Shown here: positions 8,866 to 16,416 of the stretch, piece after piece | How positions within the stretch are numbered: position 1 is the stretch's first letter | Layout: every line of letters starts with the position of its first letter | NCBI GenBank assembly: GCA_031254635.1 | Contig: JAIRUB010000153.1 | Coordinates: 1-43,669, forward strand | Direction: 5' to 3' | Origin: Prevotellaceae bacterium | Lineage (GTDB): Bacteria; Bacteroidota; Bacteroidia; Bacteroidales; UBA932 | Length of the DNA: 43,669 bases | The notes under the pieces: generated by a model | Database searches by the model: none | Told to the model about the DNA's origin: nothing | What the model saw: only the letters and a program-made list of their open reading frames with translations | Made by a program: the position numbers and the translations under genes

Positions 8866-10040
8866 TACGGACCTTTCACATACTCTTGTTTTGCATTATA
8901 TCCTGCATTTTTCTGCAGGCACAATCAATTGAAGAATTGAACAAACGTCGGAAAAAAGCAGAAGACGAGATTGCTTATATTGATAAGCTCCTCAAAACCA
9001 ATGTCCAACAACAAAAGAACAGTTTAGCTCAACTGAGCCTTACCAAGCAAAAATTGGTACAACGAAAAGAAATAATTATCGGCATCGACTTACAAATACG
9101 TATTGTTGAGCAGGATTTAAAAAATAAGAACAATCATATTGATGAATTACAAGTACGCTTAACTTCGCTGAAAAATTCTTTAAAAAATTTATTACTCCAG
9201 GCCTACAAATACCGTGATAGCCGCTCTTGGATGATGTTTATACTATCGAGCGACGACTTTGGTATGGCTTATCGCCGCTGGCAATATTTCAAGCTACTGA
9301 CTGAGCAAATAAACGAAAGGGCGGCCAACATTAAAGAAACATCCGAAAAAATAAATACTGAAATTTTTTTACTTGTTCAAAAACAGCAGGAATTAACTAG
9401 CTATCTTCATCAAAAACAAAACGAGGTTAATAAACTGCAAAAGGAAGAACAGTCTACGCAAACAATCATTAAAAACTTGTCGGGACAAGAAAAAAAGCTA
9501 AAAAAAGATGCAGAAGCACAGCGAAAGGAAATTAATAGGATTAATGCGGAAATTGAACGTATTATTAAAGAAGAAGCCAAAAAACAGCGACAGAAGGAAG
9601 GCGGCAACCTCCCCGTCGATAGAGCTTTGACAGCTAATTTTGAAAACAACCGTAACAATCTTCCCTGGCCTGTTAAGAAAGGAGTGGTGGTAGATAAATT
9701 TGGCGAACATTCCCATCCTGTATTTAAAGGCATACAAATAAATAATAACGGTATCGACATTTCTACTGAAAAAGGCAGTAAGGCTATGGCGGTATTTAAC
9801 GGTACTGTTGTCAAAATCTTTCCTGTTGCCGGTTTCAATAATTGCGTACTGGTGCAACATGGAGGCTACTATAGCCTTTACTGCAAATTAGGTGCAGTGC
9901 AAGTGAAAAAAGACGATAAAATTAACGTAGGGCAGGAAATAGGCAATATCATTACCACCGATGAAGGGATCACCTTGCTGCATTTCGAGTTATGGAAGGG
10001 CACACAAAAGTTGAATCCTGAACTATGGTTAGCAAAATAA
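8862..10040 (+). CDS. envC: EnvC-like murein hydrolase activator (coiled coil plus degenerate M23 domain)
   Basis: Periplasmic protein: signal peptide (residues 1-20, IISCIFLQAQS), a long coiled coil (about 22-245, rich in K, Q, E and L heptads), then a LytM/M23 domain (about 268-391). In active M23 enzymes the first metal motif is HxxxD; here it reads NNNGIDIS, so the histidine is missing. The usual Y-x-H-L segment reads LYCKLGAV. Only the final HFELW histidine remains. That matches EnvC-type proteins, which activate cell-wall amidases at division instead of cutting peptidoglycan. It is coupled to the upstream TPR gene (ATGA overlap) and followed at once by an M14 peptidase. Confidence 0.88.
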   Translation: MIRTFHILLFCIISCIFLQAQSIEELNKRRKKAEDEIAYIDKLLKTNVQQQKNSLAQLSLTKQKLVQRKEIIIGIDLQIRIVEQDLKNKNNHIDELQVRLTSLKNSLKNLLLQAYKYRDSRSWMMFILSSDDFGMAYRRWQYFKLLTEQINERAANIKETSEKINTEIFLLVQKQQELTSYLHQKQNEVNKLQKEEQSTQTIIKNLSGQEKKLKKDAEAQRKEINRINAEIERIIKEEAKKQRQKEGGNLPVDRALTANFENNRNNLPWPVKKGVVVDKFGEHSHPVFKGIQINNNGIDISTEKGSKAMAVFNGTVVKIFPVAGFNNCVLVQHGGYYSLYCKLGAVQVKKDDKINVGQEIGNIITTDEGITLLHFELWKGTQKLNPELWLAK

Positions 10041-10045
10041 GCGGC

Positions 10046-11071
10046 ATGAAAATTTTCTTAGATAATTATAATCGCTATAAGGCACCCGGATTGGATTTCA
10101 AGAAGGTTAAACAATCGCATATTTTCCCACTGTTAGAAAATTTATCGTTACCTTTCGTTATAGATAAGATAGGGAAATCGTTTGAAAACCGCGATATCTA
10201 CGGCGTTCGTATCGGTAAGGGAGCTACCCGCGTGTTGGCATGGACGCAAATGCACGGCGATGAAAGTACGGCTACCCGTTCGCTTTTCGACTTGTTCCGT
10301 TTTCTCACTGCCGATGATGAACTCAATGCCATACGTTCAGCTATTATGGAAAATCTGTCAATGTTGTTTGTTCCGATGCTCAATCCTGACGGGGCAGAGC
10401 GTTGGCAACGCGAAAATGCACAAGGCATAGACACCAATCGCGACGCACGGCAAGTTGTTACGCCTGAAGCCCAAATTTTACAACAACTTTGCAGAAGTTT
10501 ACAGCCTCATTTTGCTTTCAATCTGCACGACCAGAACAGCTATTATTCGGCAGGCAATACCCGCTATCCTGCTATCTTTTCTTTTTTGGCTGCACCACCT
10601 GATAGTGAAGATACGCTCTATCCAACACGCCTACAGGCCATGCAGTTGATAGGATACACGTATAAGGCGCTACAGAATATTTTGCCGCGACAAATAAGCC
10701 GCTGGAGTAATGACTATGAACCGCGTGCTTTCGGCGAATGGTTTCAATCGCAAAAGGTAGCTACTATATTAGTAGAATCGGGCGGTTACCCTAATGATGA
10801 GGAGCGGTGCCAAGTGCGGCATTTTCATTTCGGCATTTTCATTGAAATGCTGTATGCCATAGCCACTCACGCTTATAACGAAGAACCCATTGAAGCTTAT
10901 TACGCTCTTCCGCTCAATCGTGAAAACGGCATGTTCGATTGCGTTGTTCGACAAACTACCATTACTATTAATGACAAAAGCTTTACTTCTGATATTGGTT
11001 ATCGTGAAAATGGAACGGTAGTCGGCGATTTGAGCGATTATGGAAGCTTTGAGGAGTTGATAAAAAATTGA
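10046..11071 (+). CDS. M14-family zinc carboxypeptidase
   Basis: Carboxypeptidase A-like metallopeptidase. The zinc motif HGDES (HxxE) sits in the standard strand-loop (VLAWTQMHGDES), followed by MLNPDGAERW and the N-R-D of the substrate-binding loop (GIDTNRDAR). The third zinc histidine is in FAFNLHDQNSYYS and the general-base glutamate in ILVESGGY. There is no signal peptide, so it is probably cytoplasmic; a role on peptidoglycan peptides or on imported peptides is possible given its neighbours, but this is inference. I chose the ATG at 10046, five bases after the EnvC stop; an in-frame ATG at 10025 would overlap the EnvC gene by 16 bases. Length 341 residues. Confidence 0.88.
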   Translation: MKIFLDNYNRYKAPGLDFKKVKQSHIFPLLENLSLPFVIDKIGKSFENRDIYGVRIGKGATRVLAWTQMHGDESTATRSLFDLFRFLTADDELNAIRSAIMENLSMLFVPMLNPDGAERWQRENAQGIDTNRDARQVVTPEAQILQQLCRSLQPHFAFNLHDQNSYYSAGNTRYPAIFSFLAAPPDSEDTLYPTRLQAMQLIGYTYKALQNILPRQISRWSNDYEPRAFGEWFQSQKVATILVESGGYPNDEERCQVRHFHFGIFIEMLYAIATHAYNEEPIEAYYALPLNRENGMFDCVVRQTTITINDKSFTSDIGYRENGTVVGDLSDYGSFEELIKN

Positions 11072-11129
11072 GAATCGCTCGACTCTTGTTATTGATTTAC
11101 TACTGATGCGTTAAAAATAATCACTAAGT

Positions 11130-12302
11130 ATGAAAGGAACTTTTCTTCTTATTTTTATTGTTACGCTGTTGATTTACAGCGGAATTAATATATATATCCT
11201 TATACGCGGCTGGCAGGCCTTAGAAGCCGTCGGGGCACTTCGGAAAATAGTGATTAGTGTAGCGGTCTTACTGCCTTTATTGTTTATATCGATGTTTTTT
11301 GTGCGGCGGCTTTTTGATAATGTATTAATTGATATGTGCTGGGCTATAGGCGCAGGATGGGTTGCAGCCATGCTGTATTTTCTGATGGCTGTGCTTGCTA
11401 TTGATTTGCTACGGTTGGTGTTGTGGGCTGTGGGAAAAAGTCCAGCTATACATTTTGGAGAACATTACCAGTCTATAAAGTTTTTCTTATTTCTATTCGT
11501 CAATATTGTTGTTGTTGTTGTTCTTTATATTGGCCGTTTTAATGCTACTGTGCCGCAAGTAAACAGCGTGGATATTACCATTGAGAAGGAAGCATCGGGC
11601 CGCGAGAGCCTAAGTGTGGTACTGCTTACCGACTTGCACATAGGCGCTATTAATGGGCATAGCGCTCTGCAACGTTGGATAACTGCTGTGAATAAACTGT
11701 CGCCCGACATAGTGTTGATTGCAGGAGATATTGTAGATGACAGTCCGAAATCAATGGAACGCAGGGAGCTGGGGAAATTATTGGCGCAAATAAATGCTCC
11801 CTTAGGCATTTATTATGCTCAGGGCAACCATGAATTGTATGGCGATTTTCCGCGTACCCTGCGCTACCTACAATCCTGTGGCATCACAGCCTTATTGGAT
11901 ACAACCCTGTTGGTTGATAATAGCTTTTATGTGGTAGGCCGTCTTGACCGTAGCGGAGGAAGAGGTTTTGTAACCAATAAAAAACGTAAAAATTTAGAAG
12001 AATTGTTGGATGGATTAGACCATAGCAAACCGTTCATTCTGCTCGATCATCAGCCTTACGAATTAGACAAAACGGTAGCAGTAGGTGTAGATGTGCAATT
12101 GAGTGGGCATACCCACGGTGGACAATTATGGCCCTTTTCTTTATTCGTCAAACGTATGTATGAGTTAGCCCATGGCTATATGCAGAAAGGCAGCACCCAC
12201 TTTTATGTTTCGGAAGGCTTAGGAAGCTGGGGGCCGTTAATACGTATAGGCACCCGCTCCGAGATTGTGCAGTTGAATATAAGGTTTCTGGTGAAAGAAT
12301 AA
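11130..12302 (+). CDS. Membrane-anchored metallophosphoesterase (YkuE/YaeI type)
   Basis: A 390-residue protein with four N-terminal membrane helices (about 5-25, 38-58, 66-98 and 113-133) and a calcineurin-like phosphoesterase domain from about residue 160. All metal motifs are present: DLHIGAINGH, GDIVDD, GNHELYG, LLDHQP and GHTHGGQ. Such proteins are two-metal phosphodiesterases; relatives act on lipid phosphodiesters such as UDP-diacylglucosamine or phospholipids, but the substrate cannot be told from sequence. The gene is 58 bases after the M14 gene on the same strand and is followed by IS debris. Confidence 0.9.
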   Translation: MKGTFLLIFIVTLLIYSGINIYILIRGWQALEAVGALRKIVISVAVLLPLLFISMFFVRRLFDNVLIDMCWAIGAGWVAAMLYFLMAVLAIDLLRLVLWAVGKSPAIHFGEHYQSIKFFLFLFVNIVVVVVLYIGRFNATVPQVNSVDITIEKEASGRESLSVVLLTDLHIGAINGHSALQRWITAVNKLSPDIVLIAGDIVDDSPKSMERRELGKLLAQINAPLGIYYAQGNHELYGDFPRTLRYLQSCGITALLDTTLLVDNSFYVVGRLDRSGGRGFVTNKKRKNLEELLDGLDHSKPFILLDHQPYELDKTVAVGVDVQLSGHTHGGQLWPFSLFVKRMYELAHGYMQKGSTHFYVSEGLGSWGPLIRIGTRSEIVQLNIRFLVKE

Positions 12303-12329
12303 AGCTGTTGGTGTTTGTTGATATACATT

Positions 12330-12906
12330 CCGGAAGACGGATGCCTTCATTGAACGTCTCAAAACTTATTTTCCTCCGGAGGGTAAAGTGGCGTTAATGT
12401 TTCTTAAGTCATACAGCGGTGCTTCAGACCGTGATTTGATTATACAGTTGAATGCCAACATTCATTATCAACTGTTTTGCGGAATACGCATTCATCCCCT
12501 GAACCCGTTGACTAACTTCAAAAACGGAATCAAGCAGAGATCCTGGTGTTGATGCGCAGCTTGTTGCATTTACTAAGCAAATTAGTTGTGATATTAGATC
12601 ATACAGTCAAAACAAAGCATAACCGGTTAAGATTTCCTGCGCAATCTCATAAGCGATTATCTGTTATTAAGAAGATTTTGCATCAACAAACATCAACAAT
12701 TTTTCCGCCGACGGGTAACACACAAGGAACGCTCTACTCATTTAGAAGGCAGTTTTGGCACTGAAAAACGGTACTATGGCCTTGATAAAATTTATGCCCG
12801 CACAAAATCAACAGAAATTTTGTGGATATTCTTTGGAATACATACTGCCAATGCTATAAGAATGATAGCCAAAGCGGAAAAGTTCAGAGATAAGCAAGCG
12901 GCTTAG
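12330..12906 (+). pseudogene. Degenerate IS1182-like transposase (DUF772 / DDE type)
   Basis: Translating across frames recovers pieces of one transposase. The N-terminal DUF772 part is at about 12338-12541 (DAFIERLKTYFPP, then SDRDLIIQLNANIHYQLFCG). A middle scrap is near 12640-12690 (AQSHKRLSVIKKILHQQ). The C-terminal DDE part is at about 12707-12906 (THLEGSFGTEKRYYG, TEILWIFFGIHTANAIRM). The catalytic core between them is missing and the frame changes several times, so it cannot move. A closely similar 3' end lies in opposite orientation at 25903-25945. The 22 bases after the stop still match that copy, and homology ends near 12930. Confidence 0.85.
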
Positions 12907-12919
12907 TTTCAAAAATTAA

Positions 12920-13096
12920 TCAACAATACCTCCCTTGAGCATATTGCTGCCGAGTTTTTGCAATACTTGCTCGTTGTTCAGGAGTTAAAATATAGATACC
13001 ATTCGCATCTAAGCGTGATTCGAAGAGCCGACGACATTCGTCTTCGCTTAATTCTTCTTTCAAATTCAATTTATCTATGTCTGTGAATTTATTCAT
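12920..13096 (-). CDS. Small protein of unknown function, 3' end altered by IS debris
   Basis: A 58-residue acidic, helical protein (MNKFTDIDKLNLKEELSEDE, then LTPEQRASIAKTRQQYAQG). The C-terminal pattern resembles small antitoxin-like or prevent-host-death-type proteins, but no family was recognised and no toxin gene is beside it. Its last codons and stop (12920-12928) lie within sequence matching the end of the IS relic next door, so the original C-terminus was probably lost. The frame stays open upstream to 13198, but that part contains a palindrome (13118-13137) and looks non-coding. Confidence 0.4.
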   Translation of the reverse strand: MNKFTDIDKLNLKEELSEDECRRLFESRLDANGIYILTPEQRASIAKTRQQYAQGRYC

Positions 13097-13199
13097 GCTG
13101 GCATAGTGGTTTTGTTGTGCCAAGGATGTCCTTGGCATAATCCCCGATAGTTGAGTAGTGGTTTGCATAAAATTAAAGATAACAAATAAAGGTAACAAT

Positions 13200-13390
13200 A
13201 TTTTTTGGATTTGTAAAATTTATTAGGAAAAAAGTGAAGCGTAAAGCGATTTTTTGTCGGTAAAGGGTGAAAGTTGGGGAAAACTCCATTTTCTCCTACT
13301 TTCACCTATCTTCCTCTTTTTTCCCTATTTTCCTCTCGTAACTCGTAATCATTTTAATATGCCTGAATAATAATAAATTGTAATTGCGTT
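13200..13390. repeat. Intergenic region with GTGAAGCGTAAAGCG-type repeat
   Basis: Contains GTGAAGCGTAAAGCG at about 13234 and GTAAAGGGTGAAAG at about 13260, then a pyrimidine-rich stretch (TTTTCCCTATTTTCCTC). It carries no gene and ends in the tldD promoter. Confidence 0.5.
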
Positions 13391-13391
13391 C

Positions 13392-13421
13392 TTTGCTATC
13401 TGAAATATTTTATATAACTTG
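13392..13421 (+). promoter_or_regulatory. Bacteroidota-type promoter for tldD
   Basis: TTTG at 13392-13395, a 19-base spacer, then TAACTTG at 13415-13421, close to the TTTG/TAnnTTTG consensus, 27 bases before the tldD start codon. Confidence 0.6.
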
Positions 13422-13448
13422 CCGTCTATTTAACTTATATATTATCTT

Positions 13449-14960
13449 ATGGAACGACGTGATTTTCTTAAAACCTGTGGTGTAACCTTTGCAGGAGCGG
13501 TATTACTACCCCACCTGCTAAGTTCATGCGGTTCCGGCTCAAAAGAAGGAACAGCCTTGATGCTCTCGCATTTCGGTGTAACGGAAAGCAATCTTAAAAA
13601 AGTAATGGCTGCCGCCCTCGAAAATGGCGGCGATTATGTCGATTTGTTTTTTTTTTTTTTTTTTAGCAATTATCTCACCTTGCGCGATGGGGCTGTTAAC
13701 CGCGCCTCGTCTGATATTGACTTCGGTGTAGGTGTACGTGTGGTAGTAGGCGACCAAACAGGCTACGCATACGTCGAAAATATTACAATGGACGAAATGC
13801 TGAAAGCTGCCCGTACAGCATCGCGTATTGCGACATCCGGTCAAAAAACAAAAAGCATTAATGTAACCGAAAAAACATTTGCCAATTATTATCCTATCGT
13901 GAATTCATGGGAAGATGTATCGGTAAAAGACAAAGCGCCTTATGTGCAAAAACTCAACGACCGATGCTTTGCCTTGGATAACCGTACGAGCAAAGTGATT
14001 GCATCTTTGTCCGATAGCACATCGTATATCCTGTTCTGTAATTCGGAAGGTATATTGTGCCACGACTACCGTCCGATGATATCGCTGTCGGCCTACTGTA
14101 TTATGGAAGATAACGGGAAGATCGAGAACTTCCATTCAACCCGCTCGTTCCGCAAAGGTGTCGAATTTCTTTCCGACGATGTGGTAGAAGTAATTGCCCG
14201 CGAAGCAGTGGAAGGAGCTGCCCGCATGTTCAAAGCTGTGAAGCCGAAAGGCGGCGAACTGCCGGTAGTAATGGCAGCCGGAGGTTCAGGCATCTTACTG
14301 CACGAAGCCATAGGCCATGCCTTCGAGGCTGATTTTAATCGCAAGAATATTTCTATTTTTTCCGATATGTTGAATAAACAAATCTGCGACACAAACATTA
14401 GCATTGTTGACGATGGAACCATTGCCGGTAACCGCGGCGCTATTAACTTTGACGATGAGGGAGTTCACAGCCAAAAAACTCACATCGTAACTAATGGCGT
14501 ACTTACCAGTTATCTACATGACCGCATTAGTGCGCGACACTACGGTATAGAATCTACCGGTAACGGACGACGTGAATCATTCCGCTATGCGCCTATTCCA
14601 CGAATGCGATCTACCTTTATGGAAAACGGCAATTTTGATGAACAGGAAATTATAGCCAGTGTAAAGAAGGGTATTTATGCCGAAACCTTTACTAATGGAC
14701 AAGTTCAAATCGGCGCCGGCGATTTTACATTTTTTGTCAAATCGGGTTATCTGATTGAAAACGGTAAACTCACCCAGCCTATCAAGGATATTAATATCAT
14801 TGGCAATGGACCAAAAGCGCTTGCCGATATCAGCATGGTAGGTAATAATTTAAAACTTGACGATGGTACATGGACTTGCGGTAAAGATGGACAAGGAATG
14901 CCCGTAACGCAAGGACTACCGTCGGCATTAGTCAAGAAACTTACCGTTGGAGGAGAGTAG
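13449..14960 (+). CDS. tldD: TldD-family metalloprotease with Tat signal and 18-base T tract
   Basis: Large subunit of the TldD/TldE protease, which degrades unfolded or partly processed peptides through a narrow channel (known from Escherichia coli, where it matures microcin B17). The HEAIGH zinc site is at residues 285-290. The N-terminus (MERRDFLKTCG, then LLSSCGSGS) is a twin-arginine signal with a lipobox-like cysteine, unlike the cytoplasmic E. coli protein. Residues 67-72 are six phenylalanines encoded by an uninterrupted run of 18 T (13647-13664), where relatives have a varied strand. A one-base slip would put the gene out of frame before the catalytic site. tldE follows after 32 bases. 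Confidence 0.92.
   Translation: MERRDFLKTCGVTFAGAVLLPHLLSSCGSGSKEGTALMLSHFGVTESNLKKVMAAALENGGDYVDLFFFFFFSNYLTLRDGAVNRASSDIDFGVGVRVVVGDQTGYAYVENITMDEMLKAARTASRIATSGQKTKSINVTEKTFANYYPIVNSWEDVSVKDKAPYVQKLNDRCFALDNRTSKVIASLSDSTSYILFCNSEGILCHDYRPMISLSAYCIMEDNGKIENFHSTRSFRKGVEFLSDDVVEVIAREAVEGAARMFKAVKPKGGELPVVMAAGGSGILLHEAIGHAFEADFNRKNISIFSDMLNKQICDTNISIVDDGTIAGNRGAINFDDEGVHSQKTHIVTNGVLTSYLHDRISARHYGIESTGNGRRESFRYAPIPRMRSTFMENGNFDEQEIIASVKKGIYAETFTNGQVQIGAGDFTFFVKSGYLIENGKLTQPIKDINIIGNGPKALADISMVGNNLKLDDGTWTCGKDGQGMPVTQGLPSALVKKLTVGGE
13647..13664 (+). repeat. T18 homopolymer inside tldD
   Basis: Eighteen consecutive T bases within the coding sequence, giving six Phe codons in the displayed frame. 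It is long enough to be highly prone to slippage in replication and in sequencing. Its length as read keeps tldD open. Confidence 0.95.
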
Positions 14961-14992
14961 TCCAATTGTTCAACATTTAATATTAGCATTTC

Positions 14993-16312
14993 ATGATAAC
15001 AAAAAAACATAAAGAACTTGCGCAACAAATGATGGAATTTGCCCGCAAGAATGGTTGTTCAGATAACCGCATAAGTGTTGGTGCCGGTACCGAAACAACC
15101 TTTGAATACCGCGACGAGCAATTGGAAAAATTGCAACAGGTCTCAGAAAATAAATTTTCTATTGACATCTTCGTTGATGGCCGTTATGGTACTTACTCTT
15201 CGAACCGGATGGACAAAAAAGAGTTGGAAAAATTTATTCAAAACGCTATTGAATCCACCCGTTACTTAGCACAAGACGAATGCCGCACCTTGCCTAATTC
15301 CGATTTGTATTACAAAGGAACAGATGCTCCCGATGATTGCTTTGATAAAACTATTGACAATTTGCAGCCTGATGAAAAATTGCAATTAGCCAAGGCTAAT
15401 GTGGAAGAAGTGTATAAAACCGACCCGCATATTATTTCGATATCTGCCGGCTATAGCGATTCCTCTAACTTCAATTATCTCATCGATAGCAATGGCTTTG
15501 AAGGCGAAAAAGCGCAAACTTATTTTGGACTCAGCGCCAGTGTGTCGCTTAAAGGTGATGGCGATGCACGGCCGGAATCATGGTGGTATGATGCCTCGCT
15601 GTTTTGGAATAATCTTCAAAAAAACGGCATCGGCAAAAAAGCGTTGGAACGCGCACTGCGCAAACTGGGGCAAGAAAAAATAAAATCGGGTAAATACTCT
15701 ATGGTGGTTGACAATCTTAATGTCTGGAATCTTCTTTCTCCTATTATTTCTGCACTTAACGGTAATTCCTTGTCACAAAAAAATTCATTCCTGATAGATA
15801 AAATCGGTAAAAAAATTACGGCCGACAAGCTTATGCTTATTGACGAGCCACACTTGCCGCAAGCTATGGGTAGTCGTTGGTACGACAATGAAGGTGTAGC
15901 TACTCAAAAACGTGTAGTGATTGAAAACGGCATATTGCGGACTTATTATATTGACACCTACAACGCCAATAAAATGAAAGTGAAACCGACTATTAGCGGC
16001 GCTTCTATTCTTACTTTCAATCAAGGCAGCAAGGATTTGGATGGCTTGATTGGCGATTTGAAGAAGGGCATATTAGTTACAGGTTTCAATGGTGGCAACA
16101 GTAATAGCAGTACCGGCGATTTCTCATTCGGCATTGAAGGTTTTTTGATAGAGAATGGCAAATTAGTTAAGCCCGTTTCCGAAATGAACATTACCGGCAA
16201 CATGCTCAGCTTATGGGAGCGCTTGGCAGCCATAGGCAATGATGCCCGTATCACCTCTTCGTGGCGTACGCCATCATTGGTGTTTGAAGATGTAGCGTTT
16301 AGCGGATTGTAA
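14993..16312 (+). CDS. pmbA: TldE/PmbA-family protein, partner of TldD
   Basis: A 439-residue member of the modulator-of-gyrase family. It has the typical N-terminal domain (residues about 1-110, ETTFEYRDEQLEKLQQVS) and C-terminal beta domain (GFNGGNSNSSTGDFSFGIEG). It lacks the HExxxH zinc site, as TldE proteins do; in the known complex TldE pairs with TldD and completes the chamber. No signal peptide is visible (MITKKHKELAQQ), which contrasts with the Tat-type signal on its TldD neighbour. The 32-base gap and same strand indicate an operon with tldD. Confidence 0.92.
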   Translation: MITKKHKELAQQMMEFARKNGCSDNRISVGAGTETTFEYRDEQLEKLQQVSENKFSIDIFVDGRYGTYSSNRMDKKELEKFIQNAIESTRYLAQDECRTLPNSDLYYKGTDAPDDCFDKTIDNLQPDEKLQLAKANVEEVYKTDPHIISISAGYSDSSNFNYLIDSNGFEGEKAQTYFGLSASVSLKGDGDARPESWWYDASLFWNNLQKNGIGKKALERALRKLGQEKIKSGKYSMVVDNLNVWNLLSPIISALNGNSLSQKNSFLIDKIGKKITADKLMLIDEPHLPQAMGSRWYDNEGVATQKRVVIENGILRTYYIDTYNANKMKVKPTISGASILTFNQGSKDLDGLIGDLKKGILVTGFNGGNSNSSTGDFSFGIEGFLIENGKLVKPVSEMNITGNMLSLWERLAAIGNDARITSSWRTPSLVFEDVAFSGL

Positions 16313-16340
16313 AATTTTTAAAATATTTTATTCGTAAGTG

Positions 16341-16370
16341 TTTGAGGGATAAGAAAATTTATTATCTTTG
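16341..16370 (+). promoter_or_regulatory. Bacteroidota-type promoter for the TPR/HTH regulator
   Basis: TTTG at 16341-16344 and TATCTTTG at 16363-16370, spacer 18 bases, ending 46 bases before the chosen ATG. It is a near-consensus primary promoter and separates this gene from the tldDE unit. Confidence 0.7.
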
Positions 16371-16416
16371 CAAAAAGATTTAGTTGTTTTGGAAAGCCAC
16401 CTTAAAAATCTCCCTT

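Noticed and set aside
10025..10045. Upstream ATG of the M14 peptidase gene
   Set aside because: It would overlap the EnvC-like gene by 16 bases and adds MVSKISG without similarity to the family start; 10046 is preferred.
12546..12764. 72-codon plus-strand frame
   Set aside because: It lies inside the degraded transposase; parts of it are the transposase middle in the right frame, not a separate gene.
13539..13844. 101-codon minus-strand frame with a lysine run
   Set aside because: Shadow of tldD; the lysines are the reverse of the T18 tract.
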